A stretch of DNA of 64,000 nt from Chloranthus sessilifolius (GCA_021018995.1 CM037589.1:8261001-8325000), one strand, 5' to 3'. Counted from the first letter of the stretch, positions 14,201 to 24,365 are shown. Notes: generated by a model from the letters alone, not told the origin. Program-made: numbers and translations.

Positions 14201-17200
14201 TCAGGCAGTTTTTTGTACATGTCTAGAAGTGATGTTGAGGAGTGTCCAACTGTTCGCATGGCAAAAAAACCCAAACATAGAAGTGACCACGTAACACTAC
14301 CTAGTAGAGTACTAGAAGAGAATAATATGATATTCGGTAAATAATGAACTCTTATAAACAGTGGTTAAGTTAGATAGGGAGTTTTCATCTTTGCGAGGGA
14401 GGGGAGTCATGATATATTTCTTTGGGGGTTTATATTTTAGCGATAGGATAAGAAAAACTTTAGTAATATTTGTATTGTTAACTGTAGCTTCCTAGTTTTA
14501 GTTAGTTTCCTTAGTCTATTAGGATTATAGTTTTAAGTTGTCTTTAATCTTTATACATACTATATGATTTGCAATGGTGAATCAGACCTAGAGGATGATT
14601 TGGTCAAAATAGGAAACTATTTAGTGTCAAAACATCATTGATTTCAGTATTTAGGCCCTACTATACAACCTAATGGAGTTTTGAGGAAGACATCTTAGAC
14701 AAGATCAATACAGGATAGATGAAGAGGAAACAAACAAGTGGTGCGTTGTGTTATCAAATATCAAAAAGTGTCACTTACAATTTGTAAAACTACGGTAAGA
14801 CCTCTATTATTGTATGGTAGAGTATCGGGTCACAATGAAATGACAAGATGACAAAGTTCATGTGGTTGAGATGCGTATGTTGAGGTGGATGCGTTGAGTA
14901 ACAAGAATAAAAGTAGGAAAAGAATATAAGAGGGTGTAGGGGTTTGGACATGTTTACCAGAGATCTAAAACAGCCCCTGTATTGAAACAATAGAAGCATG
15001 ATGAAGGAGAAGAATTGGAAGATAAATATTGTGAGAAATGAAATGAAGGCTTGTAGAGTAAATAAAAGTTTGCCCTAAAGAGAAATGAGTGGAGAAGACA
15101 TGCAAAGGCAAACCCAAATATATGGACCAAAAGATGATGATTTGTAATGGAGTGATTGGGATTCGAGAAATCAAAATATATTTAAGGTGGCTTTATTTGC
15201 AGACGCAACCCACACAAGGGCTGCATTGAAAGATTTGTAAATTGCAAATACAATAAACCAAGCATTTATATTATTTGCAATTAGGTTCAACCCAACCATG
15301 GGTTGCATTGAAAGATGCATGAGCTGCAATACCTTTTCATTATGGGTAATTTCTTCCAAAAAACTTTGCAGGAGGCCTGGGGTGTTTCCCCATGGATAAA
15401 CTGATGTGAATTGAGGATTAAGAGAGAATAAATTTAAGAAATGGAAGAAGAAGGGTTACAGGTCACAGAATGGTGGAAATGGACTGGTAATACAAGCCCC
15501 TGGGGCTGAGTTCATGGGCAATTTATCACATGATCCAAGATTCCAAGAACCCCTGTTATTTCTGCAAGAAAGGCCAGCCTCGAAATTGCAGAGAATCCTA
15601 TTAAATCAACGTGGGTTGTTTTTCGGAAACTGAAAAATTAAGTTCCCTACAAAATCTGCAAGTGATAATAAGTCTAAGAGGTCCAAAATCTCCTAAAATA
15701 TCTGTGTAGCAGAGTTGAGAGAGCTGGCTCACTCCTAAATAATTCTGCGAGAGACTGGCAGCTGGGAGTAAGATCCCCTAAAAGTTCTGAGTTTATAAAT
15801 ACTGTTAAATTTCAGAGGCAGTAAAATCTAGAGGATTTTCCAACCAAGAATCATAAAATCTCGATAACCTTAAAATCTTGGAGAACTGAGATATCCAGAG
15901 ACCTGCGAGAAGGAGTTTCAAGAGACTGTTAACCAGAATAATATGTTCTTTTATTTTCTTCCTATTAATTTAGCTTTTTTTTTCGTAGTTAAGCTGGGCT
16001 CGAACTATCTACTTGTTTACCAAGGTAACTTAGATTAGGATTCTTTATTTTAGGAAACATAGACTCTTTAAATTAAGATGACTGTTGTAACAGAATTTAA
16101 TGATTATTTCTTTTAAGACCACCGTGGGCTCACTTGGGATTGGAAACACATCATATAGCTGAACCATCTCTATATTGTGTTTGTTAGAGGTGATTTATTG
16201 TTTTAGCATTAAGGGACATCTTCTCTACATTTTATTTTTGTCTCTTCTAGTTAATCTTCTTCCTGTCATATCACACAAAGTAGTACCAGAGCAAGTCAAT
16301 CTTGCACCATAGCTCTGATTGGGCCTCGCTCAAGTTGAACTTGGGATGCCGCCTCGCATGAACCGTGCTAGGGGAGGAAGAGGACGTGGTGGATGGCAAG
16401 ATACCTTTCAACAATTCCAACGTCAAATAGATCAACTCACGCAACCCGTGTTGCCTCTCCCGAGGGACATTTTCATCCGCCTCATGTTTTGGATCAAGAA
16501 GACAATCAACCATTGTCGAGTGATCATAATTCGGATGGTTCAGAAGAATATGGATATGTGAATCATCGCAATAATCATTTAGAAGACCATCTAGTTCAAG
16601 TTTTAAGTTTTGAAGCGGTGAAATCATGATCATGGAATCCACATAGAAATCGCGGATCTCTATGGGGATTGCAGCCAGACGACTTCCTGGATTGTTAGAA
16701 AGCATGGAGAAAAACTTTGAATGGAAGAACACGATGAGCGATCCTGAAGTTAAATTCGTTAGCCTAAAGTTGAAAGGATGTGCTCAACTATGCTGGAAGC
16801 AACTGAAGGAGTCGCACCATCAAGAAGGAAAAACTCCGATCAACGCTTGGGAGAAAATGAAGCGCAAGTTAAAGCAAAGGTATCACCCTTATGATTTCAA
16901 TCAAACCCTCTTTCAACGGCTTCAAAATTGGACCAAGACCGTTAATGAGTGCACGGAAGAGTTCCATCAATTAAATCTCATAATGGTTTGGTCATAATAG
17001 AGGAGCAAATACTAGCAAGATACATTGATGGGTTGTGTGTATCTATCCAAGATATTGGTGAGTACATGGAGCAAATACTAGCCTAAAGTTGAAAGGACGC
17101 ACTCAACTATGCTGGACGCAATTGAAGGAGTCGCACTATCAAGAGGGTAAAATTTTGATCGACACTTTGGAGAAAATGAAGAGCAAGTTAAAGCAATGAT

Positions 17201-20200
17201 ATCTCCCTTCCGATATCAATCAAACCATCTTTCAATGGCTTCAACAACGGACCAAGACCGTTAATGAGTACACGGAAGAGTTCCATCAATTAATTTTCCA
17301 TAATTGTTTGGTCGAAATCGAGGAGCAAACTAGCAAGATACATTGGTAGGATCTGTGTATCCAAGACATGGTAAATTTGCAATCTATTTAGAAAGTCGAT
17401 GATGCTTAACAAAGGTCCCTCACAGTTGAAGAATAACATAAATGAAGCAACAATCGCTGCGGGAGTGAAGATAAGGCAAATAATAGTGCACCCACAAAGT
17501 TAGAAGTGAAAGAATCATCGGTACCTACAAAATAGGCAACAAATGGGTAAGTTCGTGGACGTGGACAAGGAAGTAGGTCATGAGTCAACGGGTGGCTGTG
17601 TTCCTAAACTTGAATCAAACTCGAGGACAAGTTTTTCGAACCAGAAGGGAATTAATGTAAGTCGAGGATTAAGAGAACAAATTTAAGAAATGGAAAAAGA
17701 AGAGTTACAGTCACAGAATTGTGTATTGGGAGCTGTAAAAGAACCCTTGTGGCCTGCTATTGAGCACTTTTATAGTCCTGGACAGGACTTTAATGGGCTG
17801 GCAGTACACGCCCATGGGCTGATTTGTGAGCCACTTAACACGTGATCCAAGTATTCCAAGAACCCCTGTTATTTCTGCAAGAGAGGCCAGCCTGGAAATT
17901 GCACAGAATAATATTAAATCTACGAGTTTTTTTGTTGGAAACTGAAAATTAAGTTCCCTATAAAATCTGCAAGTGATATTAAGTCTAAGAAGGTCCTAAA
18001 ATATCTACATGTAGCAGAGTTGACAGAGCTGAAAATTCACTCCTAAAAATTTTGCCAGAGGCTGAGACAATGGGAGTTAAATCCCTAAAAGTTTCAAGTT
18101 TATAACTACCGAGAATCTGTTAATTTCCGGTGGCAGTAAAATGTTGAAGATTTTCCAAAATATCACCAAGTATCATAAGAAGATCAGTCCCCATTTAATC
18201 AGCGACAACCTTAAAATCTGGGAAAGTTGAGATATCCAGTCACCTGCAAGGAGTTTCATGAGAATGTTGCCCAGAATAATAGGTTTGACCTTTTTTTGTG
18301 TTCTTTTATTAATTTAGCTACTTGTTTACCAAGTCAACTTAGATTAGGATTCTTTAATTTAGGAAACATAGACTCTTTCAATTAAGATGACTGCTGTAAC
18401 AGACTTTTTAATGAATGAGCTTTATTTCTTTTAAGACCACCTTTGGATATCTTGGGTTTGAAACCCATCGTATAGTTGAAGCATCTCCCTATTATGTTTG
18501 TTGGATGTGATTTAATGTTGAAGCATTAAGGCACATCTTCTCAAATTTAGTTTTTCTCTTTTAGACTATCTTTCCTCTTGTATCACATCAAAAACCATCA
18601 CAAACAAAGCGACAAATTACGGATACAGGTTTAATACGGGAATCAAAGAAGTCGGCAAAAAAGGGTAAAGTATGGAAACGTTCCGGAAAAAACGAGAAAA
18701 AATAAAATCAGAAGCAAAAAGAACTATAAAACATATAAGCTGAAAAAACGGGAAAAAGTCGGGGGAAAACAGAAAAAGTTAAAAAAAATTGTAAAAATTA
18801 GAAAAAAAGGGGGTTTAATACACGTAGTTAACGTTTAGAACATGAAATACGTCTTTTAAGCTAAACTCTGAATTTTTGAAAAATACGGATTTAATATGTT
18901 GGACCAATAATGCGTGTATTAAACATGTATTTCTCAAAAACATGGTGTTTTTTGTCACAATGCTCAAAAAAGACATCAACTTTGCTAAAATCTCAGTGTC
19001 AATTTGGTATCATGCATATTCAATCTCTTGTTGCACCAATAGTTTTCAATCAAAGGAGATCTGATCCGTTGTTATGAGAGATGTCGTTGACCAAAGTAAA
19101 TCCAACCATTGGTGCTCTCCAACACATTCTCCATAATTTGAAACATATAATGGTTTTCCCTAGAACATTTTCAATGCAAAAAAGCAGAGGCAAGGACCAG
19201 AACTGCATTTTCAAGTTAAGAAGCCGAATATAGAGGCGAACCTAAAGCAATCTCTTTCAATTTTAAAATCCATGCGCCATCTTCTCAAAATGAGTTGGCC
19301 CACCCTAGACCTAAGAACCATAACCCTATTGCAGTCCCTCTTCTAAAATGAATTTAAATCTGAATAAAAACAAAAAGTGAACATCCATCCATAGACAAAA
19401 CATCCAATGATCCTTTGGTCTCCAAATCATACATTGCTAGTTCTAAACCTTGATCATAAGTTTTTTTGCTATCATATAGCCCACCAAATTGGGAGAATAG
19501 TTTTTCCTCATCTTCAAGAACAGCTTGCAGACAACTCTATACTCCAATTTATAAGTTTCTTCCACAATCAATTCAAGCTTTTTAAGGGTAGATCACACAT
19601 TAAATCTCAATAGCTCGTTCCCTAACAAATAACAAGTCTTACCTGGACACGTGGCACGGGTGCCAAGTATTAAGGTGCCAATAGATGTTTGGCACGCCAA
19701 TCTCTAAAAATTCAAATACGGCGGCACGGCCATAAAAAAAATAAAATAAATAAATAAAACATATATAGAGAAAATTTGAAGGGATATCTTAGAAAACCAA
19801 TTTAGATATGTAATGAAAAGATTCATAATATATGTTGTGAACCTAAATAAACATATATTATAGTATAAAATCGTTTTCAATGACCCAAACTTTTGTTTCA
19901 GTAGTTACTAAATTTTACACATTTTTCTTTTCAAACAAAGTTCATTTTATCGTTGTCAAAATGATAACCATTTTAATAGTAATATGAGGTTTTTAATATA
20001 TGTCTAAAAGTTTCGTGCTGTTTGAGGAGTGTCCAAGTGTCAACACGGTTGCCAAGTGCCACCAAGTGTCGGCACCGCAAAAATCCCAAAAGTAGAAGTG
20101 CCAAAGTAACACTGCAAATAACAATCTCATGATTGAGAAGGAAAATTCTTGGTTATGCTGCCTTGATCATGAGATGAAGTCTCAAACTCTCATTACCAAG

Positions 20201-22956
20201 GTTTGACAAATGTAGAACCTCCAAGGAAAAGTACTACTTAAAGGAGGAAGTTAATGAAAATCGGAATGAGATACAGAAACTACCAATTTAAAGAAGGGGA
20301 GTGAGCATTAGGATCAGCATCCCCACACCCACCCAAATGGTGTTTAAACGATCTTACACCACTTATTGGCTTATGATTTGGGAAACCCATACCGTCAAAG
20401 TGATGTATCATCCATTGAAGGGCTATGGGTAAAAAAATCACACTTCTTGGAAGATTAGAACCATCCAATTTGTGCACGCTAATATCAACAGTTATTCTTA
20501 ATTTTGATGTCTAATATTAAAGTTCACCGATCGGATGGTTTGCATCCACTTATAAGCATGATCCTTTGGGTGGGACATGTTCCAACGATGGATTGCCACT
20601 TGGGAAATTTAAATTGATCATAGATGTGTGTCACATGGCACAATGGTAAATCACACTTCAATGGTGTGAGATAAAAAGTGACATTTTAATGATGGAAGAT
20701 CATTTAAACACCATTTGGTGTTTAAATGTCAGTCAGGAACGATTATCCCAATAAAGTAGAGTACATAACTTTAGACAGTTTTACAATTTTCTGTTTTCTC
20801 GCATTCTTTAAATGGTTCTCTCTCTACCAAGGTTCAAAACCTCATTTTTCCAGTACATATCCGCCATCCAAAACCGATACGTATCGGTTTTGGACAATAT
20901 ATGGGTATTTTTCATCCTATAGATACCAATATATACGGGTCCCAGTGACCACCGAAACCGATACGTATTGGACGTTGCATATCAGTGTCATCCGCAATTT
21001 TGAACCATGCTCTCTCCTCTTGCCAGCAGCCATACAACCATTCCTGTGAAAGAGAAGAAAAAAAACCGCCAGACAGCTCTCTTCCAAGGTCTTGCCGAAA
21101 TCGGCTCTCGGCTCGCTAGTGTAGACGTCCTTCCGTCTATAATTTCAGGTAATAAATAGTCAGACATCATTAAATGAATTATTATTTTATTTTTTGTAGT
21201 CTTTTACAGCCAACGCAGCCATAAAAACAGTGAGAATCACAGGTGAGATCTCTCTAGCACCATTGCTATGTACCCCTTTTTTTGTCTACACGTGAAGGGG
21301 ACTTGTTTGGCTATGGGCATTGCCCAATGGAAGGCTGACAATTTTGCAACCTCTAGGACACAGGTTCAATCCCAGCTTACCTATTAAAAAATTAAAAATA
21401 AAATAAAAAGTGGCTATTGACTGTACGGTTCACACAATCAGACGGTCGGGACAGACAGTCTAAGGGTTAGAACTAGATCGAACAGGCCGAGGGGGCATTC
21501 CCAGTTGGAACAGAATCCGATCACCGGTCCAGTCAAGTTTTGAAACAATGACACAAATTAGATGTTGATGCCGACAGCTACAAGCTAGATGGTTCACGAA
21601 TCACAACACAACCAATCAACAGAATTCATTCACAACATAGAAGGCTAGAACCACATTTTTCGTGGTGATGTAAATTAAAGAATAACAGTTGCTCTACATA
21701 ACAACTGGAAGTGGGTAATACCCTTGATAGATGCCTTTCTTTACGAAAGAAATCTTGCAGCACTTGATTGTATTTTCTTTTCATTATGAATAATATTTAT
21801 ACAAATTATTCCTCTTCAGAATATGACAAAGAACAGGTGTAAACATGGATGACACGGAGTTGTGGATTCCACGAGGAATCTTTGAGTAAAAGACTGATAG
21901 AACTAAAATACAGCCTACAATATCTTATATCTTCAATGATTCAGTACTGATGTACTTCTTACCAGTTAAAAGTGATCCTAACTCTGATACTATGTATCCC
22001 CTAGCTCTGATGAATCAAACATCTTGTTATATACACAATTTACAAGACTTCATATATTTTATGAAGTCTTGTAAATTTTATTCGTTATCTATATTTTCCT
22101 TCTAGCAAAGAAAAGGAAGAGCATGCTGTATGCAAAACTAGTTTAAATGACCAAAATATTGAGTTTTGTGCTTCAATAAACCGACAAAAAAATTACATAG
22201 AACAATGATATCATGTTAAAATGATAAAATAAAGAAAAAAATAAGAAGAAGATGAAAGAGAGAAGAAGAAGAAGATAAAAATATAGAACAGAGAAATTGC
22301 CACAAATTAATTACATTGCTTTACAGTGTGCATATCAAAACACATCATTGAATAAATTGGGATAGTGATTAAAAAAACCGAAAAAAACAGATTGTGATTA
22401 GCAAAAAGGCGAAAGAAACACCTGAATTCTCCACCAAAAAACAATTAACGAAATCAGTTCAATGAAGAATGTACAGATCAAAATACACAGATCTTACCCA
22501 GGTTTAGAGGCCGTCGAAGTTTCAGAAGTATCAGATTTTGCCTAAAATCACGAACCAGCTTCAAATTCAGAAGCAATTATTGAACTTCAAACTTCAATCA
22601 ATTCAAAAACAAACAGGCATTCAAAAAGTCCAGATACTTAACTGCAACTGCAGTGATGATCAACTTTCTCGAATTCGAACCACCAGAAACATTACGCCCA
22701 ACGGAAGGAACAACCAGAACACACCCATTTCTATCTGAAACATCAAAAAAGTAAAAAAAAAAATCAGATCCAAATTCGTTTCAGCAGATCTTCGAAATCT
22801 CCATCTGGAGTTAAGAAATCTTATGAACTAGAAAAACTTATATTTCCAGAAACCTCGTCGAGGGTTGGGCAAACCGAACTGCAATTTATCGGAACTCAAA
22901 GAATTTGACGACGAAAGAGCAGTAATGGCTCCGAGTCCCTGCAAAATCGCCGCCAT
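3670..22956 (-). CDS. PDH-E1 BETA: Plastid pyruvate dehydrogenase E1 component subunit beta (4 exons)
   Basis: Join of 22956-22854, 22734-22643, 22541-22498 and 4645-3670 on the minus strand; 1,215 nt, 404 residues plus TAG. Length and sequence match the plant plastid E1 beta family (about 400 residues). The protein pairs with E1 alpha in the plastid pyruvate dehydrogenase complex, a thiamine-diphosphate enzyme that decarboxylates pyruvate and acetylates the E2 lipoyl group, supplying acetyl-CoA for fatty acid synthesis. Residues 1 to about 79 are a Ser-rich transit peptide and linker starting [20 protein letters not shown]. Residues 80-404 hold the transketolase-like pyrimidine-binding domain ([36 protein letters not shown]) and the C-terminal transketolase domain ([26 protein letters not shown]). 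All introns are GT-AG and preserve the frame. Intron 3 is 17.85 kb. No stop or frameshift is present, so it looks functional. The distant exons 1-3 were assigned by frame, splice sites and family resemblance, not by transcript. Confidence 0.93.
6870..7091. mobile_element. Palindromic GATACGTATC MITE, copy A
   Basis: A 222-bp foldback element packed with CGATACGTATCGG-type palindromes. It begins ATGGTATCAAATATCGG and ends GTTTGACACCTTG. It is flanked by a perfect 9-bp duplication ACTATAGCC (6,861-6,869 and 7,092-7,100), which points to Mutator-type mobilisation. No coding capacity. Confidence 0.85.
7785..7950. repeat. Imperfect ATC/CAT trinucleotide repeat
   Basis: A run of CATCATCATT-type triplets; a shorter related run lies at about 5,655-5,715. 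Reading frames through it give His-rich or Met/Asp-rich peptides of no meaning. Intronic. Confidence 0.8.
8143..8200. repeat. (TA)n(CA)n microsatellite
   Basis: About 34 bp of TA followed by about 26 bp of CA, in intron 3 of the E1 beta gene. Confidence 0.95.
10487..11092. mobile_element. Possible composite MITE
   Basis: GAGTTAGTATTAGGTA at 10,489 is echoed inverted at about 10,590-10,607 (AATAGTAATACTAACTC) and again near 11,075-11,090 (TTAGCTAATACTAAATC). A second internal unit starts TTAGGTACCCAACCCAGGC at 10,678. The pattern fits one inverted-repeat element with another of the same kind inside it. No target duplication was found, so boundaries and class are uncertain. Confidence 0.35.
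11865..11960 (+). mobile_element. SINE-like 3' half with B-box-like motif
   Basis: Contains GGTTCAGTCC, close to the RNA polymerase III B box, followed by CTAGCTTACGTATCTC and an (AAT)n tail. A related stretch occurs at 21,311-21,412. The 5' A box is not convincing. Confidence 0.35.
13422..14298. mobile_element. MITE with AGTGTTACCTAGACAC ends, copy 1
   Basis: The left end AGTGTTACCTAGACACGTGG and right end CACGTAACACT are inverted relative to each other, and the subterminal parts repeat the motif CCAAGTGTC. Copy 2 at 19,635-20,114 has the same ends and the shared inner text CGGCCATAAAAAAAATAAAA. This copy is longer because it contains palindromic MITE copy B and about 260 bp with a (TA)n run, ending at a poly-G tract near 14,003-14,017. 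Its target duplication is degraded. Confidence 0.6.
13522..13710. mobile_element. Palindromic GATACGTATC MITE, copy B
   Basis: A 189-bp copy of the same family, roughly in opposite orientation to copy A (ends AACTCGGTATTGG and GATATTTGATACCTTGG). It is flanked by GCAGCACCG and GCAGCACGG, an 8/9 match. It is inserted inside another MITE (13,422-14,298): the second copy of that host at 19,635 has the uninterrupted site GGCGGCACGGCC. Confidence 0.8.
14560..15175 (+). mobile_element. RTE-type LINE relic: reverse transcriptase C-terminus
   Basis: Pieces in shifting frames match the C-terminal end of plant RTE LINE proteins: [16 protein letters not shown] text near 14,645, [14 protein letters not shown] near 14,776-14,817, the [13 protein letters not shown] region near 14,867-14,895, and [18 protein letters not shown] near 15,075-15,130. 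Stops and frameshifts show it is long dead. The endonuclease and RT core are absent (5' truncation). It has the same orientation as the gag-only element that follows and lies in intron 3 of the E1 beta gene, antisense to it. Confidence 0.65.
15405..16275 (+). repeat. 5' LTR of the gag-only element
   Basis: 871 bp from TGTGAATTGAGGATTAAG to TATCACA. It aligns along its length to the 3' LTR, including AAGTTCCCTA and GACTCTTTAAATTAAGATG. Confidence 0.75.
16345..17400 (+). pseudogene. Ty3-type gag relic with internal tandem duplication
   Basis: Starts [16 protein letters not shown], typical of chromovirus-like Gag. A frameshift follows, then a Retrotrans_gag segment ([52 protein letters not shown]). 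From about 17,080 the segment beginning AGCCTAAAGTTGAAAGGA at 16,759 is repeated with a shift of about 320 bp, so the domain is present twice in tandem. Stops and frameshifts break both copies. Confidence 0.7.
17655..18587 (+). repeat. 3' LTR of the gag-only element
   Basis: 933 bp from TGTAAGTCGAGGATTAAG to TATCACA. It carries about 60 bp near 17,730-17,790 that is longer than in the 5' LTR; many point differences indicate an old insertion. Confidence 0.75.
19635..20114. mobile_element. MITE with AGTGTTACCTAGACAC ends, copy 2
   Basis: About 480 bp. Ends are AGTCTTACCTGGACACGTGG and, inverted, CAGTGTTACTTTGGCAC. The sequence CAAATAACAA occurs on both sides (19,626-19,635 and 20,115-20,124), so the duplication is 9-10 bp, again Mutator-like. 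No coding capacity. Confidence 0.7.
20829..21009. mobile_element. Palindromic GATACGTATC MITE, copy C
   Basis: A diverged 181-bp copy with AAGGTTCAAAACC at the left, TTTTGAACCATG at the right and ACCGATACGTATCGG inside. Flanks CTCTCTACC and CTCTCTCCT match at 7 of 9 positions. Confidence 0.65.
21311..21412 (+). mobile_element. SINE-like fragment with B-box-like motif
   Basis: Reads GCAACCTCTAGGACACAGG, then GGTTCAATCC, then CAGCTTACC and an A-rich tail. The order matches the stretch at 11,865-11,960, which suggests a tRNA-derived SINE family. The assignment rests on two degenerate copies. Confidence 0.35.
22037..22077. repeat. Perfect 18-bp inverted repeat
   Basis: Arms AATTTACAAGACTTCATA and its exact reverse complement around a 5-base loop (TATTT). 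It lies in intron 3, about 420 bp downstream of exon 3. It could form a stable RNA hairpin or be a foldback remnant. Confidence 0.8.
22498..22541 (-). CDS. PDH-E1 BETA: PDH E1 beta exon 3 (44-nt linker exon)
   Basis: A 44-nt micro-exon between acceptor TTTTAG and donor GTAAGA. It reads [14 protein letters not shown] and supplies the two bases that, joined to the first base of exon 4, make the Gly codon of the family's [12 protein letters not shown] junction. Skipping it would throw exon 4 out of frame, which is strong support for such a short exon. Confidence 0.87.
22643..22734 (-). CDS. PDH-E1 BETA: PDH E1 beta exon 2 (transit peptide and linker)
   Basis: 92 nt. The acceptor is TTTCAG (22,740-22,735) and the donor GTTAAG (22,642-22,637). 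With the base left from exon 1 it reads [15 protein letters not shown] then [16 protein letters not shown], the variable Arg/Ser-rich end of the transit peptide and the conserved AVA before the linker. Intron 2 is 101 bp (22,542-22,642). Confidence 0.87.
22854..22956 (-). CDS. PDH-E1 BETA: PDH E1 beta exon 1 (start codon, transit peptide)
   Basis: 103 nt, 34 codons plus 1 base. ATG is at 22,956-22,954 after a CT-rich leader. It encodes [20 protein letters not shown] followed by [14 protein letters not shown], a Ser-rich, acid-poor plastid transit peptide. It ends CGACGAG before the donor GTTTCT. Reading on past the donor reaches TAG within ten codons, which supports splicing here. Intron 1 is 119 bp (22,735-22,853). 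Confidence 0.88.
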
Positions 22957-23026
22957 TTCAGATTTCGCGGAGAGAGAAAAGCGTGTAGATGAGTTTATCG
23001 TTGAGAAATAGGAGAAATTGGGTGGG

Positions 23027-23039
23027 TTTATAATTTATA
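23027..23039 (-). promoter_or_regulatory. Probable TATA box of PDH E1 beta
   Basis: The minus strand reads TATAAATTATAAA about 70-85 nt upstream of the ATG, predicting a start near 22,997-23,005 and a 5' leader of about 40-50 nt. The leader contains the CT-rich run CTTTTCTCTCTCC, common in plant leaders. Position is inferred from spacing only. Confidence 0.55.
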
Positions 23040-23044
23040 TGGAG

Positions 23045-23672
23045 TGGAGGTTAGAGAGCGGAGAACTCGAAGAGCGCTCTTTGCTTCTCAACCTGTTAAG
23101 TTCAGGGATTTTAATGCAATTGTAGGAGAGACAGAAGAATTTGGCCGGCACATGGGGTTTATCGCCAGCTTTCTCTATGCGCTTTATTATGTACAGTGTA
23201 CACACCCTTTTTGTAGTTGGTTCGGCCACCAACGACAACCAACCCTAACATAGCTTGATGTGCTATTTGTTGGGCCTACAGGTGCGTATGCACTAATGCG
23301 TGATCCAAGTTCAAACCGAGAACCTCTATTCACGCCTGCCGAATTACTGATATGCTTAAACTGTTTATCTTGAGAACATGGGTATGACATGAAAGGGTTA
23401 TCTTTCAACTCCACGTGGCACACATCCTAAAAGGCGACTCAAAAAACACATGGGGCATATCACAATCAAACATGAATTTAGGGTCACTTTTTGGAATTTG
23501 AACTACGTGGGAGCAAAAGCTGACCCTCCGATGATGCATTCCAGCATATTATACAATGAGGCTCGGGGATATAGGTTGGAATGCATGGTGGATCCATGCA
23601 TTTGAATCAAAGTGGGTCCACATGGAACCCATACATCAGATACGACGACAACTTGCCTGAGGACGTTCAGAG
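23045..23672. other. Upstream flank of PDH E1 beta
   Basis: About 0.6 kb between the E1 beta promoter and the Copia 5' LTR. Short frames on both strands have no recognisable motif. Any upstream control elements of the gene that remain must be here or beyond the Copia element. Confidence 0.5.
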
Positions 23673-24335
23673 TGTTGAATAAGGTTTAATCCCAATCACA
23701 GGTGTCAATCGATTGAGTTCGAGAAATCAATCGATTGACGTCTAGACGGATTCAGATCCGCATGTTTGAATATTTGGCTATTTTGGAAGATTGTTTTAAC
23801 CAAATTTTTTTCTAATGTGGTTTGAAGCTTATTAGGAGAAGTATTTTGAATACTTGACAAGTTTAGAAGATTTATTTGGTCAAGTTTTCAAAAGTGTTAA
23901 AGCCTATTTGGAGAAGGTTTCTCTAAGGGTTCCATGCATTGTTGGATAAAGTTTTTTAAAGAGAATACTTTGAGAGAAAAAAGTATTGAAGAAAAGCTTG
24001 GGGATTGAAGATCCAATTGAAGTCGTTCTGTGTCAGAATCGCTATTATATTCTGGCATATCTCTTCTCTGTTATTTGCAAGACTGCGTCCTTGTTTTTAC
24101 AGCGTGTTGGTTGTGTAAGGTCGTGTTTGATATTGATTGAGAGTGCACTAGAGAGAAGAGAGTGTATGCGTTGTAAACATTCATAAATAAGTACATATAC
24201 TCCCATTGACGTAACCCTAGATTAGGTGAACCACATAAATCTTTGTGTTGTGTGTGTATGATTAATCTTTTGCATCTTTTATTTTTCTGCATTCATCCCG
24301 ATAGGGAGTTCGTAGTGTGGGTAGAATTCCTAAAA
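23673..24335 (+). repeat. 5' LTR of Copia element 1
   Basis: Starts TGTTGAATAAGGTTTAATCC, matching the start of the 3' LTR at 28,387 (TGTTAAATAAAGTTTAATCC), and ends just before the primer site. The shared motif CAATCGATTGA is prominent. Confidence 0.75.
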
Positions 24336-24365
24336 AGTGGTATCAGAGTCAGGTTTTACGCTACA

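Larger units (their letters stand above)
15405..18587 (+). mobile_element. Gag-only Ty3-type LTR retrotransposon (TR-GAG-like)
   Basis: Two direct LTRs (15,405-16,275 and 17,655-18,587) enclose only about 1.4 kb. After the 5' LTR comes a degenerate initiator-Met primer site (TAGTACCAGAGC at 16,281; canonical TGGTATCAGAGC). Before the 3' LTR comes a purine-rich tract (CCAGAAGGGAATTAA). The inside holds a gag relic and no protease, reverse transcriptase or integrase. I found no clear 5-bp target duplication. It sits in intron 3 of the E1 beta gene, antisense to it. It could be a natural gag-only family or a deletion derivative. Confidence 0.78.
4646..22497 (-). other. Intron 3 of PDH E1 beta, 17,852 bp, transposon-filled
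   Basis: GTAAGA donor at 22,497 and TTTTCAG acceptor at 4,646. Most of its length is foreign: four MITE copies of two families, a gag-only LTR element, an RTE LINE relic, SINE-like pieces, ATC-rich and TA/CA microsatellites and probably further decayed repeats. Stretches such as 4,650-6,860, 7,100-8,140, 8,200-10,480, 11,100-13,420, 18,590-19,630 and 21,030-22,490 show no gene and no element I can name. Confidence 0.88.

Noticed and set aside
14063..14344. 93-residue plus-strand open frame
   Set aside because: It overlaps the right half and end of a MITE.
21311..21412. tRNA gene
   Set aside because: Only a B-box-like motif; no cloverleaf or A box could be built. Kept as a low-confidence SINE-like fragment.
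22538..22738. 66-residue plus-strand open frame at 22.5-22.7 kb
   Set aside because: Antisense shadow of E1 beta exon 2 and intron 2.
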